A stretch of DNA of 64,000 nt from positions 60,780-124,779 of the forward strand of contig MLAK01000078.1 of the NCBI GenBank assembly GCA_001839685.1. The letters are read 5' to 3'. Shown piece after piece: positions 19,901 through 27,200 of the stretch (position 1 is the stretch's first letter; each line of letters starts with the position of its first letter). The notes beneath the pieces are model-generated. The model saw only the letters and a list, made by a program, of their open reading frames with translations. It was not told the DNA's origin and did not search any database. Origin of the DNA: Tritrichomonas foetus. Taxonomy: Eukaryota; Parabasalia; Tritrichomonadida; Tritrichomonadidae. Both the position numbers and the translations under genes were made by a program.

Positions 19901-21464
19901 TCCAAATACGACGATAGACAGATTAAATTCTGCACTATCTAATAAATTTACAACATTAACATCAAAATATATAGTTTATTTTAATTGTTTATGTTCAATT
20001 CTTCATAATCCAATAATTACTCCGCATTTTACAAGATATCACCCATTGAAACTCTTTCAAGATTTTTCACAAGTTTTACTATTTGCTAAATCCAAAGGAT
20101 TTGATGTTGATTTTTCTGCAATGGATTTATCAGAAAACTCTATTTTACAAGCCAACTATTCATTAAAAAAAGATAAACCAAAATCATTCGAATCTAAAAG
20201 AGATTTCTTAATTTATCAACTTCAAAATAATTTCATAGATACTATAGTTTGGGCAAATATCGAATCAATTGCAAATGATGATTTACTTTATTTGTTTTTA
20301 CATATGAATTTACTTCCTGGTATTGCCAAGAAGGAAATTTTACAACAAATCATTGAATTTCCGTTTCATTGGGGAGCACTTTTGGCTGATGATATTAAAA
20401 ATCAAAGATTGGATAACTATTTTAAGGTAATGATTCCTGCGAATTTCAGACAAAATTATCGTGCTATTTTTAAAGATATTACTAATAATAATACCATTAA
20501 AGTTCTTAAATTGAAATCACATTTGGAATCACAATTATTTGAAAGTGAAGATGAAGGAATAACAAATAATTTCATTTGTATTGTTAATTCTTTACATCAA
20601 CACTACACTATATCAAATGCTATGGCGCCTTTCATCAAGCGCAACTCACCGATGTTTGATGTTTTTTTACGAATCCCACATGAAAATAGTACGTATTGTT
20701 TATTGGAAACCTATTTGGCTGATGGTACTAAAATACCTTATATTGTTTCAGGATTTGCTAAAACTAATCCAGAATTATATGTTTTAGTAAGGATGTTTAA
20801 TAAAATTTTACAAAGAAACATTTATTGTCGAAAGAAACACGTTGAAATGTTTTCTCCACAATCTGTTGAAATTGATGATAATCTCTATTTAATTCATACT
20901 GATGCAAAACCTTTATTACCTTTTTCAAAATACAAATACTTGTTGAATTATAGGCGCATAGGTTCCCAACCCAAAAAGATACTTTCAGAAAGTCGGAAAT
21001 TCCTTGCTGCAAACGAGTATTTTACATGGGAAACAACTTTCCTTCAACGTTTTGCAGCCCTTTCTTATTTGCAAGTTGGATTAAATATTCGTGTCCCTCT
21101 TCCTTCTCATTTATTAATTAATGAGAAAAATGCATCAATTGAATTTCTTCAATTAAGGCAAGACTTTGGAAACAACTATCAAGAACAAAAGTTGAGACTC
21201 TTTGGTGAAATGAGAAACTACCTAGAACCACTTGCTGTTGCAGAGCGTCTTCCAAAATCAATCACACGTATTGCTTGTGCTTTCAAATTTGATAGTGACA
21301 GAATTTATCATACTGTAAAAGGCCTACTTAACAATGAGGCACAAGCAACAAACATTCAAAGCTTTACCAATGATATTCTAAAAGATAAAAATGGGCAGAT
21401 AATTAAATCAATTATCGAAAAGTCATTTCAGTCGATTCCAACAATAGATATGCCTTGGTTTTAA
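13950..21464 (+). CDS. Tra1/TRRAP-like PIKK pseudokinase (large SAGA/NuA4-type subunit)
   Basis: A giant helical protein of 2,504 aa from ATG 13950. An earlier in-frame ATG at 13857 would add 31 residues of hydrophobic low-complexity sequence and is thought less likely. Most of it is HEAT-like solenoid. The last 330 residues follow the TRRAP/Tra1 C-terminus: LVRMFNKILQRN....KKHVEMFSP (TRRAP: LLRLLN...KRHLFFTVP), FTWETTFLQRFAALSYLQ, ITRIACAFKFDSDRIYHTVKGLL (TRRAP: ARCFAQPNFKVDGILKTVL), and a terminal MPWF like HPWL. No kinase motifs (DFG, HRD-type loop) are seen, as expected for the pseudokinase. Known role: binds activators and scaffolds SAGA and NuA4. It is much shorter than yeast Tra1 (about 3,700 aa). 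An Asn-rich loop sits near residue 1155. An Ada1-like gene follows. Confidence 0.72.
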   Translation: MNDEKEQNFLTNSIEKFEKLVSQFLSQEVIDQSLSEQITELIFSCDFENSENDIKTRYYQSFLSIFSLPKTFPLDYISSTEFLSLISVGLTKFNNSKIINSNFSNNQPNVDIFMKNWSKFTKKPQIDQRDLFKFCIIFKQFLTFNNFPTNHLEVFLNLFMKNLRKDCLNSFLPIYLISNFIECISLYLDKYENNTIKDDLLSICFQYIQMSAFPMKVILATNFIMRHSDEYEKCLRYITESLNTFNEFHEDSLFCAFISIFNLSNNLKSCSFQSISDAFSAVSKFNSHLTCQNHGHYRNYLLKASDMDISQHQNVNLKSYQQIIENQINAMMILNFYGVDKYIDNVMEYFNLTINLLMNEDPKFNLYQICESFRFSPISSIRNYQIFVIFSIYGILAQTTLHNLECINLINDAYTMMQGFGRNLEYFKTLMDSLLFFNQRVSSDVFEITTQLGAPIIRQFILDISYFFQINVNFASKFGYPDLIFSEIQEDIPSTLLKFAQKNKIITKHQHIWDIVDHTTNRILEIMSVFPNNINEQIFSLQIKFLFESKIHRLCLSLASSFLSNMNLFLIFLMVLYKEVFKNLKSRAFIQNTISFLAIFHRKLKINYRKCVIFDSFLFDTNNFLSKFIQFSLDYPSITTCYISLANHLIKIFKHIFNTSILTKLLSPKQITEIYFKSSAVNKHNKMFLRFIFKLHRTHGSVLLNFEWYQLLIMKYAYIKPKIAIPVINDHKLIIKHQKTPEYYIFAKKLLKIFDTCVDPKLKNSVLTMINTISVKNTFYASPKIEDITQFSCFTFKKKGCFVLYESSDLFKFLVELETGERPLNQFDKFVEQYNITYQSNEDVHLIMFQMIEQLIEKNHNVQFIQKILSFLLTHDDKFMEHVPQLNKKLSANLIVAIVLTHSQIDINFNSSTQEFYDIVQIIEYILSIISFPCHQHATLICEYLIEHFPKDSIDFVCLTKFVLFFVIRYLNEQLELSFHSNTTDIKSPILHHLPTKVFDIVIFIKENAIYYDICYFLPLLTTKLPFIATFALCEIMSSCQQNDSTLDDFVDQLSNIDLVQIIPLLSIFPKLIPKFHDKFEQYFNEIENINSENVKFSLHLFLFYYFCEDEKYSLKLIELFINHLTLFSISDSTLVADFINKLIHKNKKSNQPITDENENNDNKNNNKNTNRIAGKVDSDKIICLINQKVNEYLLNEGLFTCDNIELNKTKYHSQKKGSFISKSLKNKDFLFPLFILSPANVIETLLSQIEYLNNENLSDTKFFNRNLNIILSFFSLPYITQYLLETNDYYMKIGQLLLQIYYRYSIYDDDLFLTFFMFNSSTWSEFILQHISESQFTYFFYTHIHSEKLSSVIADISSNTEILENHLQNEFVQFFAIENSSITYNSIQDAFNSCLLQKNRWFLQSMISYLVDNGEIWTTILEIIKTNKLYLIQILKYEIIKNDNHEFDNLFDLIPNIPQQYVTPFFEFVFECYHEFIDSHLLNVIIENLATDAVYSVIHLAKKYNIQFEEINSNILYEDGTEYDQTMMLFYNNQIFEILDHLEIDSHEFIFKLIENYQINEYYPNINSLLLKFMNHPRHFLSVLKFIETNQEQYFSNPLENFSDELILFMSYNFSNTNDIYENMDDAIECFNIFFLLIGDKIDKVSNIWGKRLIDMAYLILPRFVKDDLYFYQQNPLFFNNLLSLIQLFNDNRFIKVYIELINSFYDSNSLVIHDLFIDFAKILSALNPEFIHVDKPFYMRLIKMINIDKHIAFPSILLALRSLIHIDETIPNKVVNPLCYLLTDNIPLFDKIEENIPFTSSIYHILFTFYMNKWPNNFAQVLKNVKNPKILKGLLLALSKNPNIIELLDNDTNINKIFFESLPLPVIQNYVDHANKIADIPLYYYKNIQNTASKAQSDFDKLHIIFRCKDNLINKFCKHFYDEINFRPIGKSIDSPCYLTGLESCIFSTDTTNIPDVKRKNISQKNSLLQKAIEIIGIPKSYPNTTIDRLNSALSNKFTTLTSKYIVYFNCLCSILHNPIITPHFTRYHPLKLFQDFSQVLLFAKSKGFDVDFSAMDLSENSILQANYSLKKDKPKSFESKRDFLIYQLQNNFIDTIVWANIESIANDDLLYLFLHMNLLPGIAKKEILQQIIEFPFHWGALLADDIKNQRLDNYFKVMIPANFRQNYRAIFKDITNNNTIKVLKLKSHLESQLFESEDEGITNNFICIVNSLHQHYTISNAMAPFIKRNSPMFDVFLRIPHENSTYCLLETYLADGTKIPYIVSGFAKTNPELYVLVRMFNKILQRNIYCRKKHVEMFSPQSVEIDDNLYLIHTDAKPLLPFSKYKYLLNYRRIGSQPKKILSESRKFLAANEYFTWETTFLQRFAALSYLQVGLNIRVPLPSHLLINEKNASIEFLQLRQDFGNNYQEQKLRLFGEMRNYLEPLAVAERLPKSITRIACAFKFDSDRIYHTVKGLLNNEAQATNIQSFTNDILKDKNGQIIKSIIEKSFQSIPTIDMPWF

Positions 21465-21690
21465 CCAAACCTTATTTGTTATTTATTATAAATATATACA
21501 TATATATAATTTTCATGATCTATGATTTTCTTTTGAATAACCTCAATTTTTTATAATTAACATATATCTAATTGCTATTTAATATTATTATCATCATCAA
21601 AATTCCTTAATTTCCTCGGCTTATCTGTGTAAAAAAATAGATTTTATCTTTCTCTAAATCAATTGCAAAAAACAAACTTTGATGAGTTAT

Positions 21691-21728
21691 ATATAACCAT
21701 ATTTGGTGAATTAAATATAACCATATTT
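21691..21728 (+). promoter_or_regulatory. Direct repeat ATATAACCATATTT upstream of the Ada1-like gene
   Basis: The 14-mer occurs at 21691-21704 and 21715-21728, 24 bases apart, 12 to 49 bases before ATG 21740. It resembles, but does not match, the TAACGATA Myb site known from Trichomonas. It may be a promoter element or a chance AT-rich duplication. Confidence 0.3.
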
Positions 21729-21739
21729 TAATCAAATTG

Positions 21740-22552
21740 ATGAGCGATTTGGTGTCAAGCTCTGTTCAAGTTGGGGCAGCTATCGAAGACTCGCCCAAAC
21801 GAACACAAAAGTCTGGCCCAGTTTATGCCCAACGGCGCGACTGCGCAGCGATTAAAGCGCAGCTCATGAATCATGTCGACGAAGAATCTTACATGAAAGT
21901 TTTGACCGCTTTTCTCCAGGGACAAATATCCAAACAAACGTTCGACAATCGGATGAAGTCTATTCTAAAGTCAACGACAGCCAAAATTATCCACAACGAA
22001 CTCATGCGCTCGATTATTTACAACGCCCATTTTTCAATGGTTCCTCCACCAAACGTAGAAGTTCCAGTTCCCAAAATTCCAGAGCACGTTAAAGTTACAA
22101 GGCCGGGATCAGACAATTCCAAATTTGGCCTTCCGAATTCACCTTTTATCATTCAAAAAGTCGCTGATTTAAGATATCTCCTTTCTACAAGTCAAATCGG
22201 CGCACGTGTGCGTTCACAGCTTCGCGAGCGGAATATGAACTGTGAAGATATCAATACATTTGAAATGATTCAGCATGAGCTGAGGAAACATATCGTAATT
22301 CTCCTCTACGAAAGCTGCAAGCTGGCCCAAACTGTGAAAGAGAGAAGTGACCAAATAAGTACAGAAAATTCTATTCACGAAAATTCAGAGGAAAATATTG
22401 CCGAAAGTCTAAATAACGGAACAAACTCTGAAGAAAATGTAAAGAGAAAGCAAATTGGAGTGAGTGAAGTACTTCACATTCTTGAAACTGAAAATAGATA
22501 TTCATCCACTATTTCACACGCTGTCCTTGTGAAGTATTCATCTACACTATAG
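21740..22552 (+). CDS. Hfi1/Ada1-like (SAGA-Tad1 domain) coactivator subunit
   Basis: A 270-aa protein from ATG 21740; the codon before it is TTG and is not used. Residues about 30-95 read DCAAIKAQLMNHVDEESYMKVLTAFLQGQISKQTFD... followed by HNELMRSIIYNA. This is the pattern of the SAGA-Tad1 domain: an L...L.... YW..L..FL.GKLSK.EFD helix pair and a histone-fold-like LHN.L..AI..NA. Known role: Hfi1/Ada1/TADA1 is a core SAGA subunit pairing with Taf12. The C-terminal third is acidic and low-complexity, then VSEVLHILETE. It lies 275 bases behind the Tra1-like gene on the same strand, so two subunits of one complex are neighbours. Base composition is richer in GC than that of the Tra1-like gene. 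Confidence 0.68.
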   Translation: MSDLVSSSVQVGAAIEDSPKRTQKSGPVYAQRRDCAAIKAQLMNHVDEESYMKVLTAFLQGQISKQTFDNRMKSILKSTTAKIIHNELMRSIIYNAHFSMVPPPNVEVPVPKIPEHVKVTRPGSDNSKFGLPNSPFIIQKVADLRYLLSTSQIGARVRSQLRERNMNCEDINTFEMIQHELRKHIVILLYESCKLAQTVKERSDQISTENSIHENSEENIAESLNNGTNSEENVKRKQIGVSEVLHILETENRYSSTISHAVLVKYSSTL

Positions 22553-23117
22553 AATTCTTTTTTAATTGTTTATTGTGTGTATATGTTTTTTTTTGTTTTC
22601 TAAATAAATTTTCCAAAATATTTTTTTTTTATTTTTTTAAGAACTCAACAAATGGAGATCAGAAATTTAACCAATAAATATAATTTTTGTTCCTCTTCAA
22701 ATTTTTATCATATTTTTTACCCAAAAAAGTCAAGAAGAGAAACCCATCATTTAATGAATTAAAGTCTCATTTTTTTTCTTTTCTTTATTCAAGACATATA
22801 AATGTATGATGATAAAATCACGAATAAAATATAAATCATTTTTTAAGTGATTGATTTAATGGACAGGATTTTATAAATTCTTGTTGGAAATTTTATGGTT
22901 TGATTGGCAAATATGCCACAAAAGAATTTTATGGATGATAAAGCGCAACCAGTTTTACCGTGAACATTTAAGGTCAAATGAAAAGCCAAATTGACGATAA
23001 ATGTGTTCACGGATAAATTGGTCACATTTTACATTATTTTGGTGACATGGCACGAGATTCAATCCAAAAAGTTCAATGACTTTTGAATGAAAATTCTAAT
23101 TAAGGCAACAGATTTTA
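22553..23117. other. Intergenic region before the kinase gene
   Basis: AT-rich with T-runs at 22575-22640. The part around 22860-23060 is less biased in base content and could hold an untranslated RNA, but I recognise no family, no Pol III box and no convincing coding frame. Confidence 0.35.
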
Positions 23118-23135
23118 GTATTCAAATTTGAATAC
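23118..23135. promoter_or_regulatory. Perfect 18-bp palindrome upstream of the kinase gene
   Basis: GTATTCAAATTTGAATAC reads the same on both strands and ends 84 bases before ATG 23220. A dimeric protein site is possible. Confidence 0.35.
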
Positions 23136-23201
23136 CAAAATTTCCAAAAAATTCGATTTTCAATTTAAATGTTGTAAAATTTTGAAAGAAAAATTTTCAC
23201 T

Positions 23202-23208
23202 TCATTTT
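23202..23208 (+). promoter_or_regulatory. Inr-like start site TCATTTT
   Basis: Predicted +1 is A23204, 16 bases before the kinase ATG at 23220. Confidence 0.45.
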
Positions 23209-23219
23209 CTAAAATTACT

Positions 23220-23978
23220 ATGATAAAAATCGGGAAATACTTCTGTACAAGTAAAGTTGGATGCAACTCTGCATCAACCATTTACCAGGCTAACTCCCAA
23301 ACCAATTCGAAACAGCTGGTTGTCAAAGTTTCAAATGAAACTCCAGAATTCGAAAATGAAATTAAATTGTTAAAGTTTTGCCAACATGAAGGAGTTGTCA
23401 AATTTGTTGATTCTTTTCATGATGATTCCAAACAAATTCTTGTTCTTGAGGCTGGAAAAGAACTTTTTCAATATATAATTGATAATAACGGTTTTTCAGA
23501 AAAAGAGGCCAAAAAACTTTTCAAAAATATCTTTTTGGCAGTGAAATATATTCATTCAAAATCTATCGTTCATCGAGATATCAAACTCGAAAATATCATT
23601 ATAACAGAAAAAGGAAAATTAAAGCTCATTGATTTTGGTCTCGCTTCAGAATTAAATAAATGTAAAGACTCTAAAAATTTATGTGGAACAGCGCTTTATT
23701 TGTCACCTGAAGTGATTCAGAAAAAAGGCTATTCAGAAAAAGTGGATATCTGGTCACTTGGTATTACACTATTTGGAGCAGTTGCTGGATTTTTCCCATT
23801 TGATTCATCAGACGAATATTCATATGCAATTGAAGCCCTAACTGCAGAACCTGCTTTTGAAGATGCTGATGTGAGTGAAAGCTTTAAAGATTTAATTAGG
23901 CATATGCTTGAAAAGAATCCAGAGAAAAGATATTCTGCTGAACAATGTTTATGTCATGAATGGTTTGAAGGTGTATAA
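23220..23978 (+). CDS. Compact Ser/Thr protein kinase (CAMK/NIMA-like single domain)
   Basis: A 252-aa protein that is a kinase domain and little else. All catalytic marks are present: Gly-rich loop region at 12-20 (KVGCNSAST, degenerate, with only one Gly), VVK with Lys36, Glu47 in helix C, HRDIKLEN at 118-125 (Asp120 catalytic), DFG at 138-140, CGTALYLSPEV activation/APE region at 155-165 and DIWSLG at 176-181. It should therefore be active despite the poor Gly loop. The activation segment is CAMK-like. No regulatory extension, signal or membrane segment is present. An Inr-like site lies 16 bases upstream. The substrate is unknown. Confidence 0.88.
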   Translation: MIKIGKYFCTSKVGCNSASTIYQANSQTNSKQLVVKVSNETPEFENEIKLLKFCQHEGVVKFVDSFHDDSKQILVLEAGKELFQYIIDNNGFSEKEAKKLFKNIFLAVKYIHSKSIVHRDIKLENIIITEKGKLKLIDFGLASELNKCKDSKNLCGTALYLSPEVIQKKGYSEKVDIWSLGITLFGAVAGFFPFDSSDEYSYAIEALTAEPAFEDADVSESFKDLIRHMLEKNPEKRYSAEQCLCHEWFEGV

Positions 23979-24199
23979 GAACTCATTAATAAATAATTTA
24001 TATTTTGCGGCAAATGAAATCCTATCTATCTTCATTGTGTTTTTATTTTTCTTGTAATAACTAAATATTTTTCTTTTTGGAGATAATGTGTACTAAAAAT
24101 GATTTTGATATTCTCTAGATTCAATAAATAGTATCAAAATCGAATCTGAATGAAAAAGTTTCTTTCCCAATACTATTGTATAAAATGATAAATAACTAT

Positions 24200-24216
24200 A
24201 AAAAAAAAAAAAAAAA
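24200..24216. repeat. A17 homopolymer between convergent genes
   Basis: A run of 17 A between the kinase gene (+) and the giant repeat-protein gene (-). The rest of 23979-24274 is plain AT-rich sequence. Confidence 0.8.
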
Positions 24217-24274
24217 GAATGAAAGTTCAAAAATAATAACAATTTTTAAAAACAATAATTTCAAAATATTCAAA

Positions 24275-27200
24275 TTAAATAAATCGTACAGAACTATTTT
24301 TTGTTGGTTTTCTGATTTTAGATGCTACACTGGAGCTTCTTGATGTTCTTGCTTTATCAGACGACTTCGAGCGCATTGTTCTTACTTGTCGAATTGAATC
24401 AGCGTGCATGTTTCGCTTCATCATTAAATTCAAATGAGAAAGTTCAACCATTCTCGAAACAGAGACTTCAGTTGTTTCTTCTGCTTTCAATGCTTCTGCT
24501 TGTGCAATTAAAATCATTCTCTTTGCATCATATTCAGGAGGCCGAAGGAGTTCACTTCCTGTCGTTGCCATAGAATTAAATGACTCATTATCGCCTGGTT
24601 CAAATTCTTCATTATCAACGGTTGGAGATGATAAAAATCTAAGTCTTACTTCATCAACAGGTTCAACTAGTGTTCCCATTTGACGAGATTGTGCACGTGT
24701 CGTCATTGCTCTTGAAGTAAGAAGATTATGGGCTGGACTTCCTGGTGAAAATGGTGACATGAAGACTGAATGACGTTTTGGAATTGCAGGCATCAAACGC
24801 CGAGAACTCATCGCACTCTCTGTTCCACTATAGATTGATGGCTCACTTGCATTTTTAGTTGGTGAAGGAGTACCAGAAAAGCGATGTTGTGGAGAATGAT
24901 TTGGATTTAATGGTGGAAGCTTTAGCTTTGTCACTTTAGGACTTCTTCCTTTGGTCGTTTCGTCATCAGATTTAGCTTTTTCTTGTTCATTATTTGGTGA
25001 TAAAGGTGGAAATGAAGAATTATTATTCTTTTCATTTGCTTTATATGAAATTTTAGGTGTTACTTCTTGTTCTTTTCCACCAGATTTAACAGGTGTTGAA
25101 ATAACAGTATTTTGATGTTTCTGTTTCTTTTTATCCTTTTCTTTCTTCTCTTCTTCTTCTTCCCCTTTGTTTTGGGTTGGTTCAATTTCGGATTGAACTT
25201 TTTCGTCTATCGCTTTTATTTCTTCTTTTGCGTCACATGTTCCTTGTTTGTCAATTGGAATATTTCCATTTCCACTAGAGGTTTTATCGATAACTAAAAC
25301 AGGGGTAATATTGCTACTTTTCTTCTTTTTCTTGTCTTTCTCGTCATCACTATCTTCTTCATTGCAGACAAATTCAAAAGAAGTTGGTTCTGGTGTAGCT
25401 AGTGAACTTCTAATTCGTTGAGATTCAAGGCTTCTAGCCTTTAACATTTCTGCTTCTTTGTCTTTATCATCTTTTTCATTTTGAACTTCAATCGTATTCA
25501 CAGCAAGATCTTTCTCCAATTTATTTTTATTTTCCTTAATATCTACATATTCAAAAGCATTTTGTTCGTGAATTAATAAACTATCTTTCTTTGATTTTTC
25601 ATCCTTAATATATTCATAAACATCCTGTGTATTAATTGCAAGTCTTGCCTTTCCTCTTCGAGTAACATCAAGTCCAATTACTCTTCTCTTCTTTCGTCTT
25701 CTAGTTGGTGATTCTGTGTTTTGGTCATCTTTTCTATCTTTAGTTTCATTTTCATCCTTTTTTTCATCATTTTGTTCTTCTTCATACTCTTCTTCTTCAT
25801 ATTCTGCATTTGAATAATATTCATATTCACTGATTCCCATTAACCGTGCCGAAATTATCATTGGATCGATGATAAACTTTCCATTTTCTTGTTTAACTTC
25901 ATTATTCACTTTATTTTGTTGGTTGTCCTCTTCTTCAGTTTTAATTTCTTTTTTATCCTCATTAACTTCTTTATGATGAATCCGTTCGATTGGATTTTTA
26001 TGATGGTGTTTCTTATGTTTCTTTTTCTTTGGTTTGGGAACTGGTTCCTCTTCTCCGGTTTGGAGTCGCGGATCCGGGACTTCTTCTTCGATTTCCATTT
26101 CCTGTTCTTTGGTAATTTTACCTATGGAATCAGAATAATAATCTGTTGAATTACTTGGAGAATGTCCTGTCTTCGTTTGATCTTCGTTCGTTTGATTGGG
26201 ATTTTCTTGCTTGACAACAACCGGTGAAATATCTATATTATTATCTTGAGATTTGACTACTTCTTCATTTGTATCTTTCTTTTGGTCTTTGTTCTTATGA
26301 TGTTTCTTATGTTTCTTTGGCTTATCTGGTTCTTCAGTAGAACGAGCAATAACTTCTTCATGTTTCTCTTCTTCATCTTTGGNTTCATTTTTCTTGTCAT
26401 TCTTGNCTTCTTCTTCGTCTTCTGAATAATATTCGGTTGATTCAGATTTCAAATCAACTGGTGCTAGAGCGAGCTTTTCTTTGATTTCTGCGTTCTCTTT
26501 CTTCTCTTCATTTTCCTTCACATCATTAGATTTTTCTTGGTATTCATTTTCTTGATTATGATTTGGTTTATCTTCTTTCTTTGTGTCTGTTTTCTTGTGA
26601 TGTTTCTTATGTTTCTTTGGCTTATCTGGTTCTTCAGTAGAACGAGCAATAACTTCTTCATGTTTCTCTTCTTCATCTTTGGTTTCATTTTTCTTGTCAT
26701 TCTTGNNNNNNNNNNNNNNNNNNNNNNNNNNNNNNNNNNNNNNNNNNNNNNNNNNNNNNNNNNNNNNNNNNNNNNNNNNNNNNNNNNNNNNNNNNNNNNN
26801 NNNNNNNNNNNNNNNNNNNNNNNNNNNNNNNNNNNNNNNNNNNNNNNNNNNNNNNNNNNNNNNNNNNNNNNNNNNNNNNNNNNNNNNNNNNNNNNNNNNN
26901 NNNNNNNNNNNNNNNNNNNNNNNNNNNNNNNNNNNNNNNNNNNNNNNNNNNNNNNNNNNNNNNNNNNNNNNNNNNNNNNNNNNNNNNNNNNNNNNNNNNN
27001 NNNNNNNNNNNNNNNNNNNNNNNNNNNNNNNNNNNNNNNNNNNNNNNNNNNNNNNNNNNNNNNNNNNNNNNNNNNNNNNNNNNNNNNNNNNNNNNNNNNN
27101 NNNNNNNNNNNNNNNNNNNNNNNNNNNNNNNNNNNNNNNNNNNNNNNNNNNNNNNNNNNNNNNNNNNNNNNNNNNNNNNNNNNNNNNNNNNNNNNNNNNN

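Noticed and set aside
22843..23025. A 60-codon minus-strand frame in a less AT-biased spacer
   Set aside because: No homology sign, no promoter motif, length expected by chance.
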